Assembly (NCBI GenBank): GCA_963850415.1
Contig: CAWKLE010000004.1
Location: forward strand, 124,001-188,000
Source of the DNA: VAXT01 sp963850415
GTDB lineage: Bacteria; Actinomycetota; Thermoleophilia; Gaiellales; Gaiellaceae
Reading direction: 5' to 3'
Length of the DNA stretch: 64,000 bases
Below, in pieces: positions 8,863 through 17,361 of this stretch. Under the pieces are notes generated by a model. That model had not been told where the DNA came from, ran no database searches, and saw only the letters and a list, made by a program, of their open reading frames with translations. The position numbers were made by a program, and so were the translations under genes. Numbering within the stretch: the first letter of the stretch is position 1; every line of letters begins with the position of its first letter.

Positions 8863-9220
8863 AGCTAACCCTGAAGCTTCCCTTCATCACGGCTGCGTGA
8901 GGGTCGCATAGGTACTTGTACGTCCCCTCCTTGAGCTTCACGGTGACCGTCTTCGTGCCCTTGAACGGCGTGGACGTGATGACCTTGTTCACGCCCGGGC
9001 CCTTCAGATGGAAGTTGTGGATGTTCGACTTGTCGTTGACGGTGATCTTGTACGTGCCGGGCTCGAGCTTCTTCACCTTGGCGGCGCCCTTCTTCAGGGT
9101 GATGGTGAAGCCGGGACCGACGGTGCCGGTCAGCTTCGTGACGCTGCTGGTCGCTCCGATGGGCGCCGCGAGCACGAGCGTGACCAAGAGCCCGGCGGCG
9201 AGTAGTGCGATGCGAGTCAT
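8861..9220 (-). CDS. Secreted cupredoxin (plastocyanin-like) protein
   Basis: A 119-residue protein with a signal peptide (MTRIALLAAGLLVTLVLAAP) and a beta-sandwich domain. Type-1 copper ligands are visible: a His in NIHNFHL and the Cys, His and Met of CDPHAAVMKG. It is probably an extracytoplasmic electron carrier or copper-binding protein. ATG at 9220 is preceded by AAAAGGAGGA, a strong ribosome-binding site. Spacing of 111 bases from the DegV gene upstream suggests its own promoter. Confidence 0.85.
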   Translation of the reverse strand: MTRIALLAAGLLVTLVLAAPIGATSSVTKLTGTVGPGFTITLKKGAAKVKKLEPGTYKITVNDKSNIHNFHLKGPGVNKVITSTPFKGTKTVTVKLKEGTYKYLCDPHAAVMKGSFRVS

Positions 9221-9331
9221 CGTCCTCCTTTTGCGAAACAGTGCTCAGAGCGTTACTTCTGCGCCCTGATCGTTCTGGATTTCCGGCGCGATACTAGCGA
9301 CCGCCGGTTACGCGCTTGTAAAGCGTCCGCG

Positions 9332-10186
9332 TCAGTCCTGGAGCCAGAACAGGCCGACCGTGCCCGGGCCGGCATGTGTCCCGACCACCGGGCCGAGCGT
9401 GGTCGCGACCTCGATCTCCGCGTTCGGACGGACGTCGCGGACGAGCTTCTCAACCGCGGCCATGCGTTCGGGCGCGTCTGCATGGGCGATGCCGACCCGA
9501 AGCCCCTTTTCGTCGCCCGTCGCCGTCCTGAACGCCTCGGCGAATTCCTGGATCGCCTTGCGGTTGCCCCGGACGCGCTTCAGCGGCAGCACCTCGCCGT
9601 CCTCGAGCGTGAGGATCGGCTTGATGTGCAGGAGCTGCCCGGCCCAGCCTGCGGCGCGCCCGATCCGGCCGCCGCGCGCGAGGAACTCGAGCGTGTCCAG
9701 CGTGAAGATCAGCCCCGCCTCGCGCTTGAAGCGCGCCACGAAGTCGTCGACCTCCTCGTCCGTCGTCCCACCCTCGAGGCGCCGCTGGACGCCGAGCGCG
9801 AGCATCACGATCGCCGCCGAGGCGGTCGCCGTGTCGATCACGCGCACGCGGCCGCCCGACTGCTCGGCGGCGCGCACGGCGCTCTCGTACGTGCCGGAGA
9901 GCTTGGCCGAGACCGGGAACGCGAGGATTCGCTCGTAGCCTGCGAGGTCGTCGTAGGCGGCCTCGAAGTCCTGCGGCGTCGGCTGCGACGTCGTCGGCAG
10001 CTCCTCGGCGGTGCGGAGTCGCTCGTAGAACTCGGCCGGGCTGATGTCGACGTAGTCGCGGTAGCTCTCGGCGCCGAAGCGGACGTAGAGCGGCACGACC
10101 CGCCAGTTCGGGAACCGGTCGGCCGCGTCTGGGAAGTCGGCGGTCGAGTCGAGGACGATCGCCGTGTTCTCGGCGCTCAGGTTCAC
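9332..10186 (-). CDS. DegV-family fatty-acid-binding protein (FakB-like)
   Basis: A 284-residue DegV protein: VLDSTADFP at the N-terminus, the fatty-acid/phosphate loop LPTTSQPTPQDF, then SGTYESA and FTLDTLEFLARGGRIGRA, all standard. Family members bind a fatty acid and present it to the kinase FakA for phosphorylation at the carboxyl group. A FakA-like gene lies two genes upstream on the same strand, which supports the assignment. One base separates it from the upstream receiver-domain gene, so it is cotranscribed. Confidence 0.9.
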   Translation of the reverse strand: MNLSAENTAIVLDSTADFPDAADRFPNWRVVPLYVRFGAESYRDYVDISPAEFYERLRTAEELPTTSQPTPQDFEAAYDDLAGYERILAFPVSAKLSGTYESAVRAAEQSGGRVRVIDTATASAAIVMLALGVQRRLEGGTTDEEVDDFVARFKREAGLIFTLDTLEFLARGGRIGRAAGWAGQLLHIKPILTLEDGEVLPLKRVRGNRKAIQEFAEAFRTATGDEKGLRVGIAHADAPERMAAVEKLVRDVRPNAEIEVATTLGPVVGTHAGPGTVGLFWLQD

Positions 10187-10187
10187 G

Positions 10188-10568
10188 TCAGCCGTGACCC
10201 GCTGCGCTGAGGATCGCCGCGATGATCGTGTCGAGGTGCTCGTCCTTCGTCAGGCACGCGACTGCGCCGGCCTCGAACAGGGCGTCGACCTCGCGGAGGT
10301 TCGCCGAGGCGGTCAGGCAGATGACGGCCACCTCCGGACACGCCGCACGCAGAACCCGCGTCGCCTCGACGCCGTCGAGCGCCGGCAGGCGGAAGTCCAT
10401 CACGACCACGTCCGGGTCGAGCTGACGGCAGAGGTCCGCGACCTTCGACCCATCTCCCACCGAGCCGACGACGTCGATGTCCGAGCGCAGGCCGAGCAGG
10501 AGCTCGAGCGCCTCCCGGAAGACGTCGTTGTCCTCGACCAGGGCTACGCGGACGGGGGCGGCAGACAC
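10188..10568 (-). CDS. Single-domain response regulator (receiver only)
   Basis: A 126-residue REC domain without an output domain. The acidic pocket is in VALVEDND, the phospho-acceptor Asp in VVVMDFRLPALDG, and the conserved Thr and Lys in CLTAS and CLTKDE. The sequence resembles the receiver half of NarL/LuxR-type regulators that lost the helix-turn-helix. No sensor kinase is nearby. It sits between a methyltransferase and the DegV gene in one operon, so it may act by protein-protein contact. Confidence 0.85.
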   Translation of the reverse strand: MSAAPVRVALVEDNDVFREALELLLGLRSDIDVVGSVGDGSKVADLCRQLDPDVVVMDFRLPALDGVEATRVLRAACPEVAVICLTASANLREVDALFEAGAVACLTKDEHLDTIIAAILSAAGHG

Positions 10569-10577
10569 GGGCGCACT

Positions 10578-11438
10578 CTAGGGAACCGGTCGGCGCAGAC
10601 CAAGCCGGCTACGCCGACGCCAGCGCGACGTGCACCTCCTGGGAAACGCCAGACCGTCGTCGGTCACGTACGGAGCGAGGCTCGCGCTCACGTCGGCGCT
10701 CACGAGGGAGACGAGACGTTCGCGCGCCGACGGCTCGCGGTCGGACAGCAGCGCGGCGACGGGCGTCGCGGCGAACTGGACGCGGACGTATTCGGCCGGG
10801 GACGCGAACCGAACGGTCCGCGAAGCCGTCTCCACGCGGACGTCCGCGAAGCCTGCGGCGGCGAGCAGCGCACGCAGCTCCTCGGGATCCGCGAGCGAGT
10901 GCTCGTTTCGCTTCGCCAGCGACGCGCCTTCCCCGAGGTGCCGGTCGAGCGCACCCGAGAGGGCATGCGTCGCGGGGTTCCTCTCGATGGCCGTGAAGAC
11001 GCTTGCGGCCACCCTCCCGCCGGGCGTCGAGACACGCCGCATCTCCAGGAGTGCGGTCGTGCGATCCGGAAAGAACTGGAGCCCCAGCTGGCAGAGAACC
11101 ACCCCGAACTCACGATCGTCGAACGGCAGCTCCAGCGCGCTTCCCTCGTGCCACTCGATCCCCGCAGCTCCCGCCGGCTGCAGCGAGCGGGCGACGGCGA
11201 GCATCCCGCGGTTCACGTCCAGCCCGGCCACACGCCCGCTGTCCCCGACCCGCTCAGCCGCGACGCGTGCAACGGCGCCGGTGCCGCACGCGACGTCGAG
11301 CACTCGGTCGCCGCGCCTCACCCCGACTCGGTCGACGAGGTCGACCGCCCACGGCAGCGTCACCGACGGAACGAGATAGCGCTCGTACAGCTCGGCCGAG
11401 GCGCCCTCGAGCTGCCACCGCTCCGGATCGTGGGTCAC
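10578..11438 (-). CDS. Class I SAM-dependent methyltransferase; C-terminus probably frameshifted
   Basis: A methyltransferase of the UbiE/Methyltransf_11 type with motif I VLDVACGTGAVARVAA, acidic motif AGLDVNRGML and motif post-II FGVVLCQLGLQFFPD. Substrate unknown. As read the protein is 286 residues and ends in an unnatural Arg-rich tail (TSRWRRRSRLGLRR). If one base is added to the GGG at 10641-10643, the end becomes FPQEVHVALASA and a stop at 10609, the usual ending of this family. The stated 3' end is therefore doubtful. Confidence 0.8.
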   Translation of the reverse strand: MTHDPERWQLEGASAELYERYLVPSVTLPWAVDLVDRVGVRRGDRVLDVACGTGAVARVAAERVGDSGRVAGLDVNRGMLAVARSLQPAGAAGIEWHEGSALELPFDDREFGVVLCQLGLQFFPDRTTALLEMRRVSTPGGRVAASVFTAIERNPATHALSGALDRHLGEGASLAKRNEHSLADPEELRALLAAAGFADVRVETASRTVRFASPAEYVRVQFAATPVAALLSDREPSARERLVSLVSADVSASLAPYVTDDGLAFPRRCTSRWRRRSRLGLRRPVP

Positions 11439-11451
11439 GCCGACCCGAAGC

Positions 11452-12990
11452 TCACTCGGCGGCGAGCAGGAGCGGATAGTGCGGCTGGCCGCCCGGGTGG
11501 ACCTCGAGCTCGAGGTCCGGGTGCTGCTCCGCGACGCGGGCGAGCAACGGGCCGAGCTCGGGCTCGTCCTCGCCCGTGATCAGAGTCAGCACGTCGCGCG
11601 GCTCGGCGAGCAGCCGGTCGACGACCGAGGTGGCGACGGTGTCGAAGCTCGTCCCGCCCGCGACCGGGTCGCCGCCGACGAGTCCGAGGTAGGCGCCGCG
11701 CTCGACCTGCAGGCCGTCGACGCTCACCGCTCTGGACGCGACCGTGACGCCGCCCGCCGCGACCGCCGCGGCCGCGCTTTCCATCGCCTCCGCGTTGGCT
11801 TCGGCGCCGGCGAGCGGATCGTACGCGAGCATCGCCCCGAGGCCCGCCTGGAGCGAGCTCGACGGGACGACGTGAACGGGGACGTCGGCAAGCCGCGCCG
11901 CCTGGCGCGCCGCGAGGACGACGTTGTCGTTGTTCGCGAGCACGACGGCCTCAGGCGCGTTCGCGCTCTCGATCGCGAGCACTAGCTCCTCGGTCGACGG
12001 ATTCATTGTCTCGCCGCCGTCGACGATCCCAGTCGCGCCCATGCTCTCGAACAGACGGCGGTTGCCCTCGCCGGTGACGACCGCGACGACCGCGGTCCGG
12101 CGATCATCGGGGCCTGGGTGCGAGAGGCGCTCCTCGCGCTGGGCGCTCTGGAGGTGCATGTTCGCGATCTCGACCCGCTCGATGACGCCCATCGCCGTGC
12201 CCGCCCGCAGCGCTGCGCCGGGGTCGTCGGTGTGGACGTGCGCCTTGAGCGCGGCTGCGTCGCCGACGACGAGCAGCGAGTCGCCGAGCGGCTCGAGCTC
12301 GCGCTCGAGAGCGTCGCGATCGAGGTTCTCGCCCTCGACGACGAACGTCGTGCAGTAGCGATAGCGCGAGGCCTGCTGGTGCACTGCGTCCGCGCTCAGG
12401 GGCACAGCCTCCACAGACTCGGGCAACGGCTCGGCGGAGAGGTACGCCGCGATCCCGCGCAGGATCTCGACCAACCCGGCCGCCCCCGCGTCGACGACGC
12501 CCGCCTTCGTGAGCACGTCGAGCTGCTCCTGCGTCCGCACAACGGCCGCGTCTCCGTGTACGACCAGCGCGTGCAGCAGCGCCGGGAGCGCTTCGTCGCG
12601 GCGCGACTCGGCCTCGTCGGCCAGCTCACGGATCACCGTCAGGATCGTCCCCTCCGCCGGCTCGCGGACCGCCGCCCAGGCGGCGTCCGAGCCGTGCCGG
12701 AGCGACGTGGCGACCGACCCGTCCTCGTCGAAGCCCTCGACGGCGCCGCGGATGATCTGCGAGAGGATGACGCCCGAGTTGCCGCGCGCTCCGAGCAGAG
12801 CCGCGTGGGCGATGTCCGTCTTCCCCGCCTCAAGCGCCTCGCGAACCGCGCGCACCGTGAACAGCATGTTCGTCCCGGTGTCGCCGTCGGGCACGGGATA
12901 CACGTTGAGGTCGTCGATCCGCGCGCGATTGCGCTCGAGCGAGTTCTCTGCCGCACGCGCGAGCTCGAGCACGCTGGGGCGCTCGGTCAT
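11452..12990 (-). CDS. fakA: DAK2-domain fatty acid kinase subunit (FakA/YloV-like)
   Basis: A 512-residue protein. The N-terminal DAK2 kinase domain (residues about 1-200) holds the metal/ATP motif VYPVPDGDTGTNML and LGARGNSGVILSQIIRG. A middle domain and a C-terminal dihydroxyacetone-kinase-1-like/DegV-like half (TGEGNRRLFESMGATGIVDGG, NNDNVVLAARQAA) follow, matching FakA of Firmicutes and Mycobacterium homologues. It phosphorylates fatty acid held by a DegV/FakB partner, present downstream. The gene follows rpmB and a small secreted protein on the same strand. Confidence 0.88.
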   Translation of the reverse strand: MTERPSVLELARAAENSLERNRARIDDLNVYPVPDGDTGTNMLFTVRAVREALEAGKTDIAHAALLGARGNSGVILSQIIRGAVEGFDEDGSVATSLRHGSDAAWAAVREPAEGTILTVIRELADEAESRRDEALPALLHALVVHGDAAVVRTQEQLDVLTKAGVVDAGAAGLVEILRGIAAYLSAEPLPESVEAVPLSADAVHQQASRYRYCTTFVVEGENLDRDALERELEPLGDSLLVVGDAAALKAHVHTDDPGAALRAGTAMGVIERVEIANMHLQSAQREERLSHPGPDDRRTAVVAVVTGEGNRRLFESMGATGIVDGGETMNPSTEELVLAIESANAPEAVVLANNDNVVLAARQAARLADVPVHVVPSSSLQAGLGAMLAYDPLAGAEANAEAMESAAAAVAAGGVTVASRAVSVDGLQVERGAYLGLVGGDPVAGGTSFDTVATSVVDRLLAEPRDVLTLITGEDEPELGPLLARVAEQHPDLELEVHPGGQPHYPLLLAAE

Positions 12991-13014
12991 TGGCGGTTTA
13001 TATCGCGGTGCGCG

Positions 13015-13356
13015 CTAACCGGAGAGGCCCAAGTCAGCGCCCAGGCCCAGCGCTGTCAGATCCGGTATGGAATTGCGCAGGCCGAAATCGAGCACACCAC
13101 CGATCGACGGATCGATGACCATCGTCACGACGCTCCCGTCCGGTGCAGGTGTCCCTGCGGGGCGTGGAGCATTAACGGCCACGAAGTCCCCTTCGACCAC
13201 GAGCACGTACGTGGGTTGATCGGTGTCGACCCGACTGCCGTCCAGGAGCATGTTCGCTCGGGCCCGGGTCGGCGAATTCGTCGCCGCGATGACTCCTGCG
13301 GCCCCGGCGGCCGCCGCGACCAGAACGAGGCCGAGAATGAGTACGCGTCTACGCAC
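13015..13356 (-). CDS. Small secreted or membrane-anchored hypothetical protein
   Basis: A 113-residue protein with a signal peptide or anchor (RRRVLILGLVLVAAAAGAAG) and a roughly 80-residue exported part rich in beta-forming residues (TYVLVVEGDFVAVNAP). No family recognised. GTG start at 13356. An inverted repeat CGAGTAG/CTACTCG (13356-13362 with 13378-13384) overlaps the start and could be the rpmB terminator or an operator. It sits between rpmB and the FakA gene. Confidence 0.6.
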   Translation of the reverse strand: MRRRVLILGLVLVAAAAGAAGVIAATNSPTRARANMLLDGSRVDTDQPTYVLVVEGDFVAVNAPRPAGTPAPDGSVVTMVIDPSIGGVLDFGLRNSIPDLTALGLGADLGLSG

Positions 13357-13417
13357 GAGTAGGTTTTTTCTACACGACTACTCGTCGCCGACGCTGGAAC
13401 GTAACGCGACCGGGGCG

Positions 13418-13609
13418 CTAAAGAGCTTTTTCGACCTTGCCCGCTTTGAGGCAGCGGGTGCAGACGTACGCGCGGGTCGCCCGCCCGTCGAGCAGCACGC
13501 GGACGCGCTGGAGGTTCGGGTCGAAGCGACGCTTCGTGGCCACCATCGAATGGCTCCGGCTGTGACCGAAGGACGGCTTCTTTCCACAGACTGCGCACAC
13601 CTTTGCCAT
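13418..13609 (-). CDS. rpmB: 50S ribosomal protein L28
   Basis: A 63-residue L28 beginning MAKVCAVCGKKPSFGHSRSH and containing RRFDPNLQRVRV. Both CxxC pairs (CAVC, CTRC) are present, so this is the zinc-binding C+ form. L28 sits on the large ribosomal subunit near the E site. It stands directly downstream of ribH and upstream of the FakA gene, a neighbourhood common in actinobacteria. Confidence 0.95.
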   Translation of the reverse strand: MAKVCAVCGKKPSFGHSRSHSMVATKRRFDPNLQRVRVLLDGRATRAYVCTRCLKAGKVEKAL

Positions 13610-13630
13610 CGGACGGAAGAGTGTAGCGAC

Positions 13631-14350
13631 CTAGTGCAAGCCCCCAGCGGCCTGCGCTCGGAGTTGCGAAAACACGTCTGCCATCTCGAGCGCCGTCCGA
13701 ACGGCGTCCCCGGCCCGGTCGATCCGCTCCTCGGCCTGCGCGCGGGTGTCCACGGTCAGGACGCCGAACGAGACCGGAACGCCCGTCTCGAGCGCGGCCA
13801 ACTGGAGACCGCTCGCCGTCTCGCTCGCCACGTAGTCGAAATGCGCCGTCTCACCGCGGATCACGCAGCCGAGCGCGACGACGCAGGCGTAGCGGCGCGT
13901 CTTCGCGAGCGCCATCGCGGCCAGCGGGAGCTCGAAGGCGCCCGGAACCGGCATCACCATCACCGCATCGCGCGTAACGCCGACCTCGTCCAGCTCCGCG
14001 AGCGCGCGCTCGAGCAGCCGGTTCGTGATCTCGCCGTTGAAGCGGCTGACGACGACCGCGACTGAGCGGCGACCGTCCACTCCTCCCGCGAGGACGCTGT
14101 ACCCGTCCGGGACGCGTAGCTCTCCGGGCGTGTGCTGAGGGTCTGGAGACTCCTCTGAGTCGCCGGGTGGTCCAGCACCGTCTTCCGGGGGTGGCTCCGG
14201 AGTGGGCTCCTCGCTTGTCGCGGGAGAAGCTCCCGGTTCCCCCGAAGCCCCCTCCTCTGGTTCGCTTTCGGGGACAGGCGGCTCCCCCGCCGGCTGCGCC
14301 GCCCCCAGCTCCCGCAGGCGAGACTCGATCTCGCTCATCCGCTCGCTCAT
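13631..14350 (-). CDS. ribH: 6,7-dimethyl-8-ribityllumazine synthase with a long acidic/proline N-terminal extension
   Basis: The catalytic domain (residues about 85-239) is standard: VAVVVSRFNGEIT, MPVPGAFELPLAAMALA, ALGCVIRGETAHFDYVA and the final helix. It condenses the ribityl pyrimidine with dihydroxybutanone phosphate. Ahead of it are about 80 residues of low complexity (EPEEGASGEPGAS, EEPTPEPPPEDGAG) that ordinary lumazine synthases lack. The ATG at 14350 overlaps the ribBA stop (ATGA), which supports the long form. Within the extension, DNA near 14224-14245 resembles the intergenic hairpin repeat seen at 2369 and 23165. Confidence 0.9.
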   Translation of the reverse strand: MSERMSEIESRLRELGAAQPAGEPPVPESEPEEGASGEPGASPATSEEPTPEPPPEDGAGPPGDSEESPDPQHTPGELRVPDGYSVLAGGVDGRRSVAVVVSRFNGEITNRLLERALAELDEVGVTRDAVMVMPVPGAFELPLAAMALAKTRRYACVVALGCVIRGETAHFDYVASETASGLQLAALETGVPVSFGVLTVDTRAQAEERIDRAGDAVRTALEMADVFSQLRAQAAGGLH

Positions 14351-15606
14351 TCCTCTTTGCCCTCGGCGAAGCGCAGGTCCTGGTGATGCAGGCGATGCCC
14401 GAGCTTGTCGCGCTTCGTCTCCAGGTACCGGCGGTTCTCGTCCGTGGGCGCGACCTCGATCGGGACCTGCTCGACGACCGTCAGCCCGAAGCCCTCGATC
14501 CCGGTCAGCTTCTTCGGGTTGTTCGTGAGGATGCGAATCGTCGTCAGTCCGAGCTCGGCGAGGATCTGGTTGCCGATCCCGTACTCGCGCGCGTCCGCCG
14601 GGAGCCCGAGCTCGAGGTTCGCCTCGACGGTGTCGAGACCCGACTCCTGGAGCTCGTACGCCTTGAGTTTGTTCAGCAGCCCGATGCCGCGGCCCTCCTG
14701 GGTCATGTAGAGCAGGACGCCATGCTCCTCGTCGGCGAGCCTGGCCAGCGCCTGCGCGAGTTGCTCGCCGCAGTCGCACCGCAGCGAGTGGAAGACGTCG
14801 CCGGTCAGGCATTCCGAGTGGACACGGACGAGCACGTCCTCGGCGCCGTCGACCTCGCCGCGGACGAGCGCGATGTGATGTTTCCCGGTCAGCTTCTCGC
14901 GGAAGGCGATCGCCCGGAACTCACCGTACGCAGTCGGCAGGCGGACCGAGGTCGTCCGCTCGACGAGCTTCTCCGTCCGACGCCGGTACTCGATCAGGTC
15001 GGCGACCGTGATCAGCTTGATCTCGTGCTGCTCGCAGAACCCGACGAGGTCGGGGACGCGCGCCATCGTCCCGTCCTCCTTCATCACCTCGCACACGACG
15101 CCCGCGGGGTTGAGGCCCGCGAGCCGCGCGAGGTCGACGGCCGCTTCGGTCTGGCCCGCGCGCCTGAGCACGCCGCCTTCGCGTGCGCGCAGCGGGAAGA
15201 CGTGGCCGGGCTGGACGAGGTCGCCCGGCCCCTTGGTCGGGTCGATCGCGACCTGAATCGTGCGCGACCGGTCCTGCGCGGAGATTCCGGTCGACACGCC
15301 CTCGCGGGCCTCGATCGAGACGGTGAAGGCGGTCTGCAGCGGTGCCTCGTTGCGATCGGCCATCTGGCGCAGAGCCAGCTCGTCGCAGCGCTCATCGGTC
15401 AGCGGCAGGCAGATCAGGCCGCGCGCGTGTGTGGCCATGAAGTTGATCGCCTCGGGCGTTGCGAACTGGGCCGCGATCGTCAGGTCGCCCTCGTTCTCGC
15501 GGTCGGCTGCGTCGACGACGACCACGAACTTTCCCTGACGGATGTCCTCAATCGCATCCTCGATCGCGGCGAAGTGCCTCGTCTTCTCATGCGCCGTCTG
15601 CGTCAT
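14347..15606 (-). CDS. ribBA: Bifunctional DHBP synthase / GTP cyclohydrolase II
   Basis: A 419-residue fusion. Residues about 1-205 are 3,4-dihydroxy-2-butanone 4-phosphate synthase (DRENEGDL, ATHARGLICLPL, QPGHVFPLRAREGGVL); residues about 206-419 are GTP cyclohydrolase II with zinc cysteines in CLTGDVFHSLRCDCG and the catalytic RGIGLLNKLKAYELQ. It supplies both riboflavin precursors. Its start overlaps the ribE stop and its stop overlaps the ribH start, so the rib genes are tightly coupled. Confidence 0.97.
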   Translation of the reverse strand: MTQTAHEKTRHFAAIEDAIEDIRQGKFVVVVDAADRENEGDLTIAAQFATPEAINFMATHARGLICLPLTDERCDELALRQMADRNEAPLQTAFTVSIEAREGVSTGISAQDRSRTIQVAIDPTKGPGDLVQPGHVFPLRAREGGVLRRAGQTEAAVDLARLAGLNPAGVVCEVMKEDGTMARVPDLVGFCEQHEIKLITVADLIEYRRRTEKLVERTTSVRLPTAYGEFRAIAFREKLTGKHHIALVRGEVDGAEDVLVRVHSECLTGDVFHSLRCDCGEQLAQALARLADEEHGVLLYMTQEGRGIGLLNKLKAYELQESGLDTVEANLELGLPADAREYGIGNQILAELGLTTIRILTNNPKKLTGIEGFGLTVVEQVPIEVAPTDENRRYLETKRDKLGHRLHHQDLRFAEGKEE

Positions 15607-16196
15607 CAGCCCGAAATCGTATCCCGGTCGATGAGTTTCTCGACGTACTTGGCGAGCACGTCCACCTCGAGGTTGACCTCGTCACCCGGTTCGAGGGCCC
15701 CGAGCGTCGTCACTTCGAGCGTGTGCGGGATCAGGGCGACCTCGAAGGCGTCGTCTCTGAGGCCGGCGATCGTGAGCGAGACGCCGTCGACCGTGATCGA
15801 GCCCTTCTCCACGCAGTAGCGCAGGATCTCGGGCACCGCCTCGACCCGGATGCGTGCGTCTTCGACCGAGGCGATCCGGCCGACCGCGTCGACGTGCCCC
15901 TGGACGAAGTGACCGCCGAGCGGGTCGCCTGCGTGCAAGGCAGGTTCGAGGTTGATCTCGTCGCCGGCTTCGAGTCGCCCGAGAGTCGTGCGGCTCAGCG
16001 TCTCGGGAACCGCGGTCACCGAGAAGCTGCCGTTCGAGACCGCGGTCGCGGTCAGGCAGGCGCCGCTGACCGACACCGAGTCGCCGATGCCGAGCTGGGA
16101 GGCGGTCGCCGGAGCGTCGATCTCGAAGCGCAGACCCTCGGGCTCCTGCTCCATCGAAGCGACACGACCGCGCTCGCGGACGATTCCCGTGAACAT
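15606..16196 (-). CDS. ribE: Riboflavin synthase, alpha chain
   Basis: A 196-residue protein with the internal duplication of riboflavin synthase: MFTGIVRERGRV opens the first lumazine-binding barrel and GHFVQGHVDAVGRI the second; NLEPAL and NLEVDVLAKYVEKL close each. It dismutates two lumazines into riboflavin. The start overlaps nothing upstream, but the small gene at 16212 ends 15 bases before it. Confidence 0.96.
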   Translation of the reverse strand: MFTGIVRERGRVASMEQEPEGLRFEIDAPATASQLGIGDSVSVSGACLTATAVSNGSFSVTAVPETLSRTTLGRLEAGDEINLEPALHAGDPLGGHFVQGHVDAVGRIASVEDARIRVEAVPEILRYCVEKGSITVDGVSLTIAGLRDDAFEVALIPHTLEVTTLGALEPGDEVNLEVDVLAKYVEKLIDRDTISG

Positions 16197-16211
16197 CGCG
16201 GGAAGGCTAGA

Positions 16212-16463
16212 TCAGGTTCCCAGCGCGAGGGCCTCGAGCGTCTCTCGCGCGATCATCTCCAGCTCTCCGCGCTCGCCGGGGATGACCGTCCTCAGGTGCT
16301 CGGCGAGCTCGTCCACGGCCTCCAGCTGTCCCGGGGCGAGAGCGTTGCGGTCGCTCTCGGCGAGGCCGCGCTCGAGCTCGGCGTTGCCGATGTGCCTCGC
16401 GAGCCAGCGCGAGATGAGCATGATCAATCGGTCGTCCGCGTGGTGCTCAGGGCTCATGGACAT
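16212..16463 (-). CDS. Small helical protein within the riboflavin operon, function unknown
   Basis: An 83-residue predicted helical protein (RLIMLISRWLARHIGNAELE, ERGELEMIARETLEALALG) with no cysteine or membrane segment. Its start lies 17 bases inside the end of ribD and it runs directly into ribE, so it is cotranslated with the riboflavin genes. I do not recognise the family. Its fixed place in the pathway operon suggests a role linked to RibD or RibE, but that is inference. Confidence 0.65.
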   Translation of the reverse strand: MSMSPEHHADDRLIMLISRWLARHIGNAELERGLAESDRNALAPGQLEAVDELAEHLRTVIPGERGELEMIARETLEALALGT

Positions 16464-17361
16464 AGGCGGTCAGGAGCACATCCTCGCCCATGGCTCGCGC
16501 GCTCTGGTGTGTGAGTGCGACCCGCGCGTTCAAACGGGGTCCTGCGCCCGAGATCGTCGGTGCCAGGAAGAGCATCACCTTGTCGACGAGGTCGGCCTCG
16601 AAGAACGAGGACGCGAGGGTCGGTCCGCCCTCGAGCAGCAGCGACTGCACGTTCTCCCCGGCGAGTCGCTCGAGCTCTTCGTCGACCGGGCCCAAGAGGA
16701 GCTCCAGGTCCGATCCGTCCGGGAGCGGACCCTGCCCGAACGCCAGCCGGCGGGGCTGACGGAGAACCTCGACGCCGCGCGCGTCGAGCCGCGGGTTGTC
16801 GGCGCGGACGGTTCCCATCCCGACCGCGACCGCGTCGGAGGCGGCCCGCACCTCGTGGACGTGGCGCCTGCTCTCCTCGCCCGACACCCAGCGCCGGCCG
16901 GGCACGGTCATTCGCCCGTCGAGAGTGACCGCCGCCTTGTAGGTCACGAACGGCCTCCGGAGCCACGCCCACGTGAGCCAGGCCTCGATCTGGACGCGCG
17001 CCGCCCACAGCTCGGCGAGCTCGACCTCGACGCCCGCCTCGCGCAGGCGCGCGATCCCGTCGCGCGTCGGGTCCTTTGCACCGACGACGACGTTCGCGAT
17101 CCCGGCCGCGAGGATCGCGTCGGCGCACGGCGGCGTGGTGCCGTGGTGATCGCAGGGCTCGAGCGTCACGTAGAGCGTCGCGCCCCGGGCGGCCTCGCCC
17201 GCGGCCTGGAGCGCCACGACCTCCGCGTGCGGCCCGCCCTTTCGCTCGTGCCAGCCCTCGCCGACGATCTCGTCGCCACGCGCGACGACGGCTCCGACGA
17301 CCGGGTTCGGGTGCGTCGTCCGACGCCCGCGCTCGGCGAGCTCGATTGCGCGCTCGAGCAT
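16447..17361 (-). CDS. ribD: Bifunctional riboflavin deaminase-reductase
   Basis: A 304-residue RibD. The N-terminal deaminase has the zinc site GGPHAEVVAL and PCDHHGTTPPC; the C-terminal reductase has RPFVTYKAAVTLDGRM, DAVAVGMGTVRADNP and LLLEGGPTLASSFF. It deaminates and then reduces the pyrimidine intermediate. ATG at 17361 overlaps the rpe stop. It is shorter than the usual 350-370 residues, chiefly in the reductase half. Confidence 0.95.
   Translation of the reverse strand: MLERAIELAERGRRTTHPNPVVGAVVARGDEIVGEGWHERKGGPHAEVVALQAAGEAARGATLYVTLEPCDHHGTTPPCADAILAAGIANVVVGAKDPTRDGIARLREAGVEVELAELWAARVQIEAWLTWAWLRRPFVTYKAAVTLDGRMTVPGRRWVSGEESRRHVHEVRAASDAVAVGMGTVRADNPRLDARGVEVLRQPRRLAFGQGPLPDGSDLELLLGPVDEELERLAGENVQSLLLEGGPTLASSFFEADLVDKVMLFLAPTISGAGPRLNARVALTHQSARAMGEDVLLTAYVHEP

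Noticed and set aside
14351..14812. Upstream extension of the ribH frame
   Set aside because: It overlaps the GTP cyclohydrolase II coding region; the ATG at 14350 overlapping the ribBA stop is the natural start.
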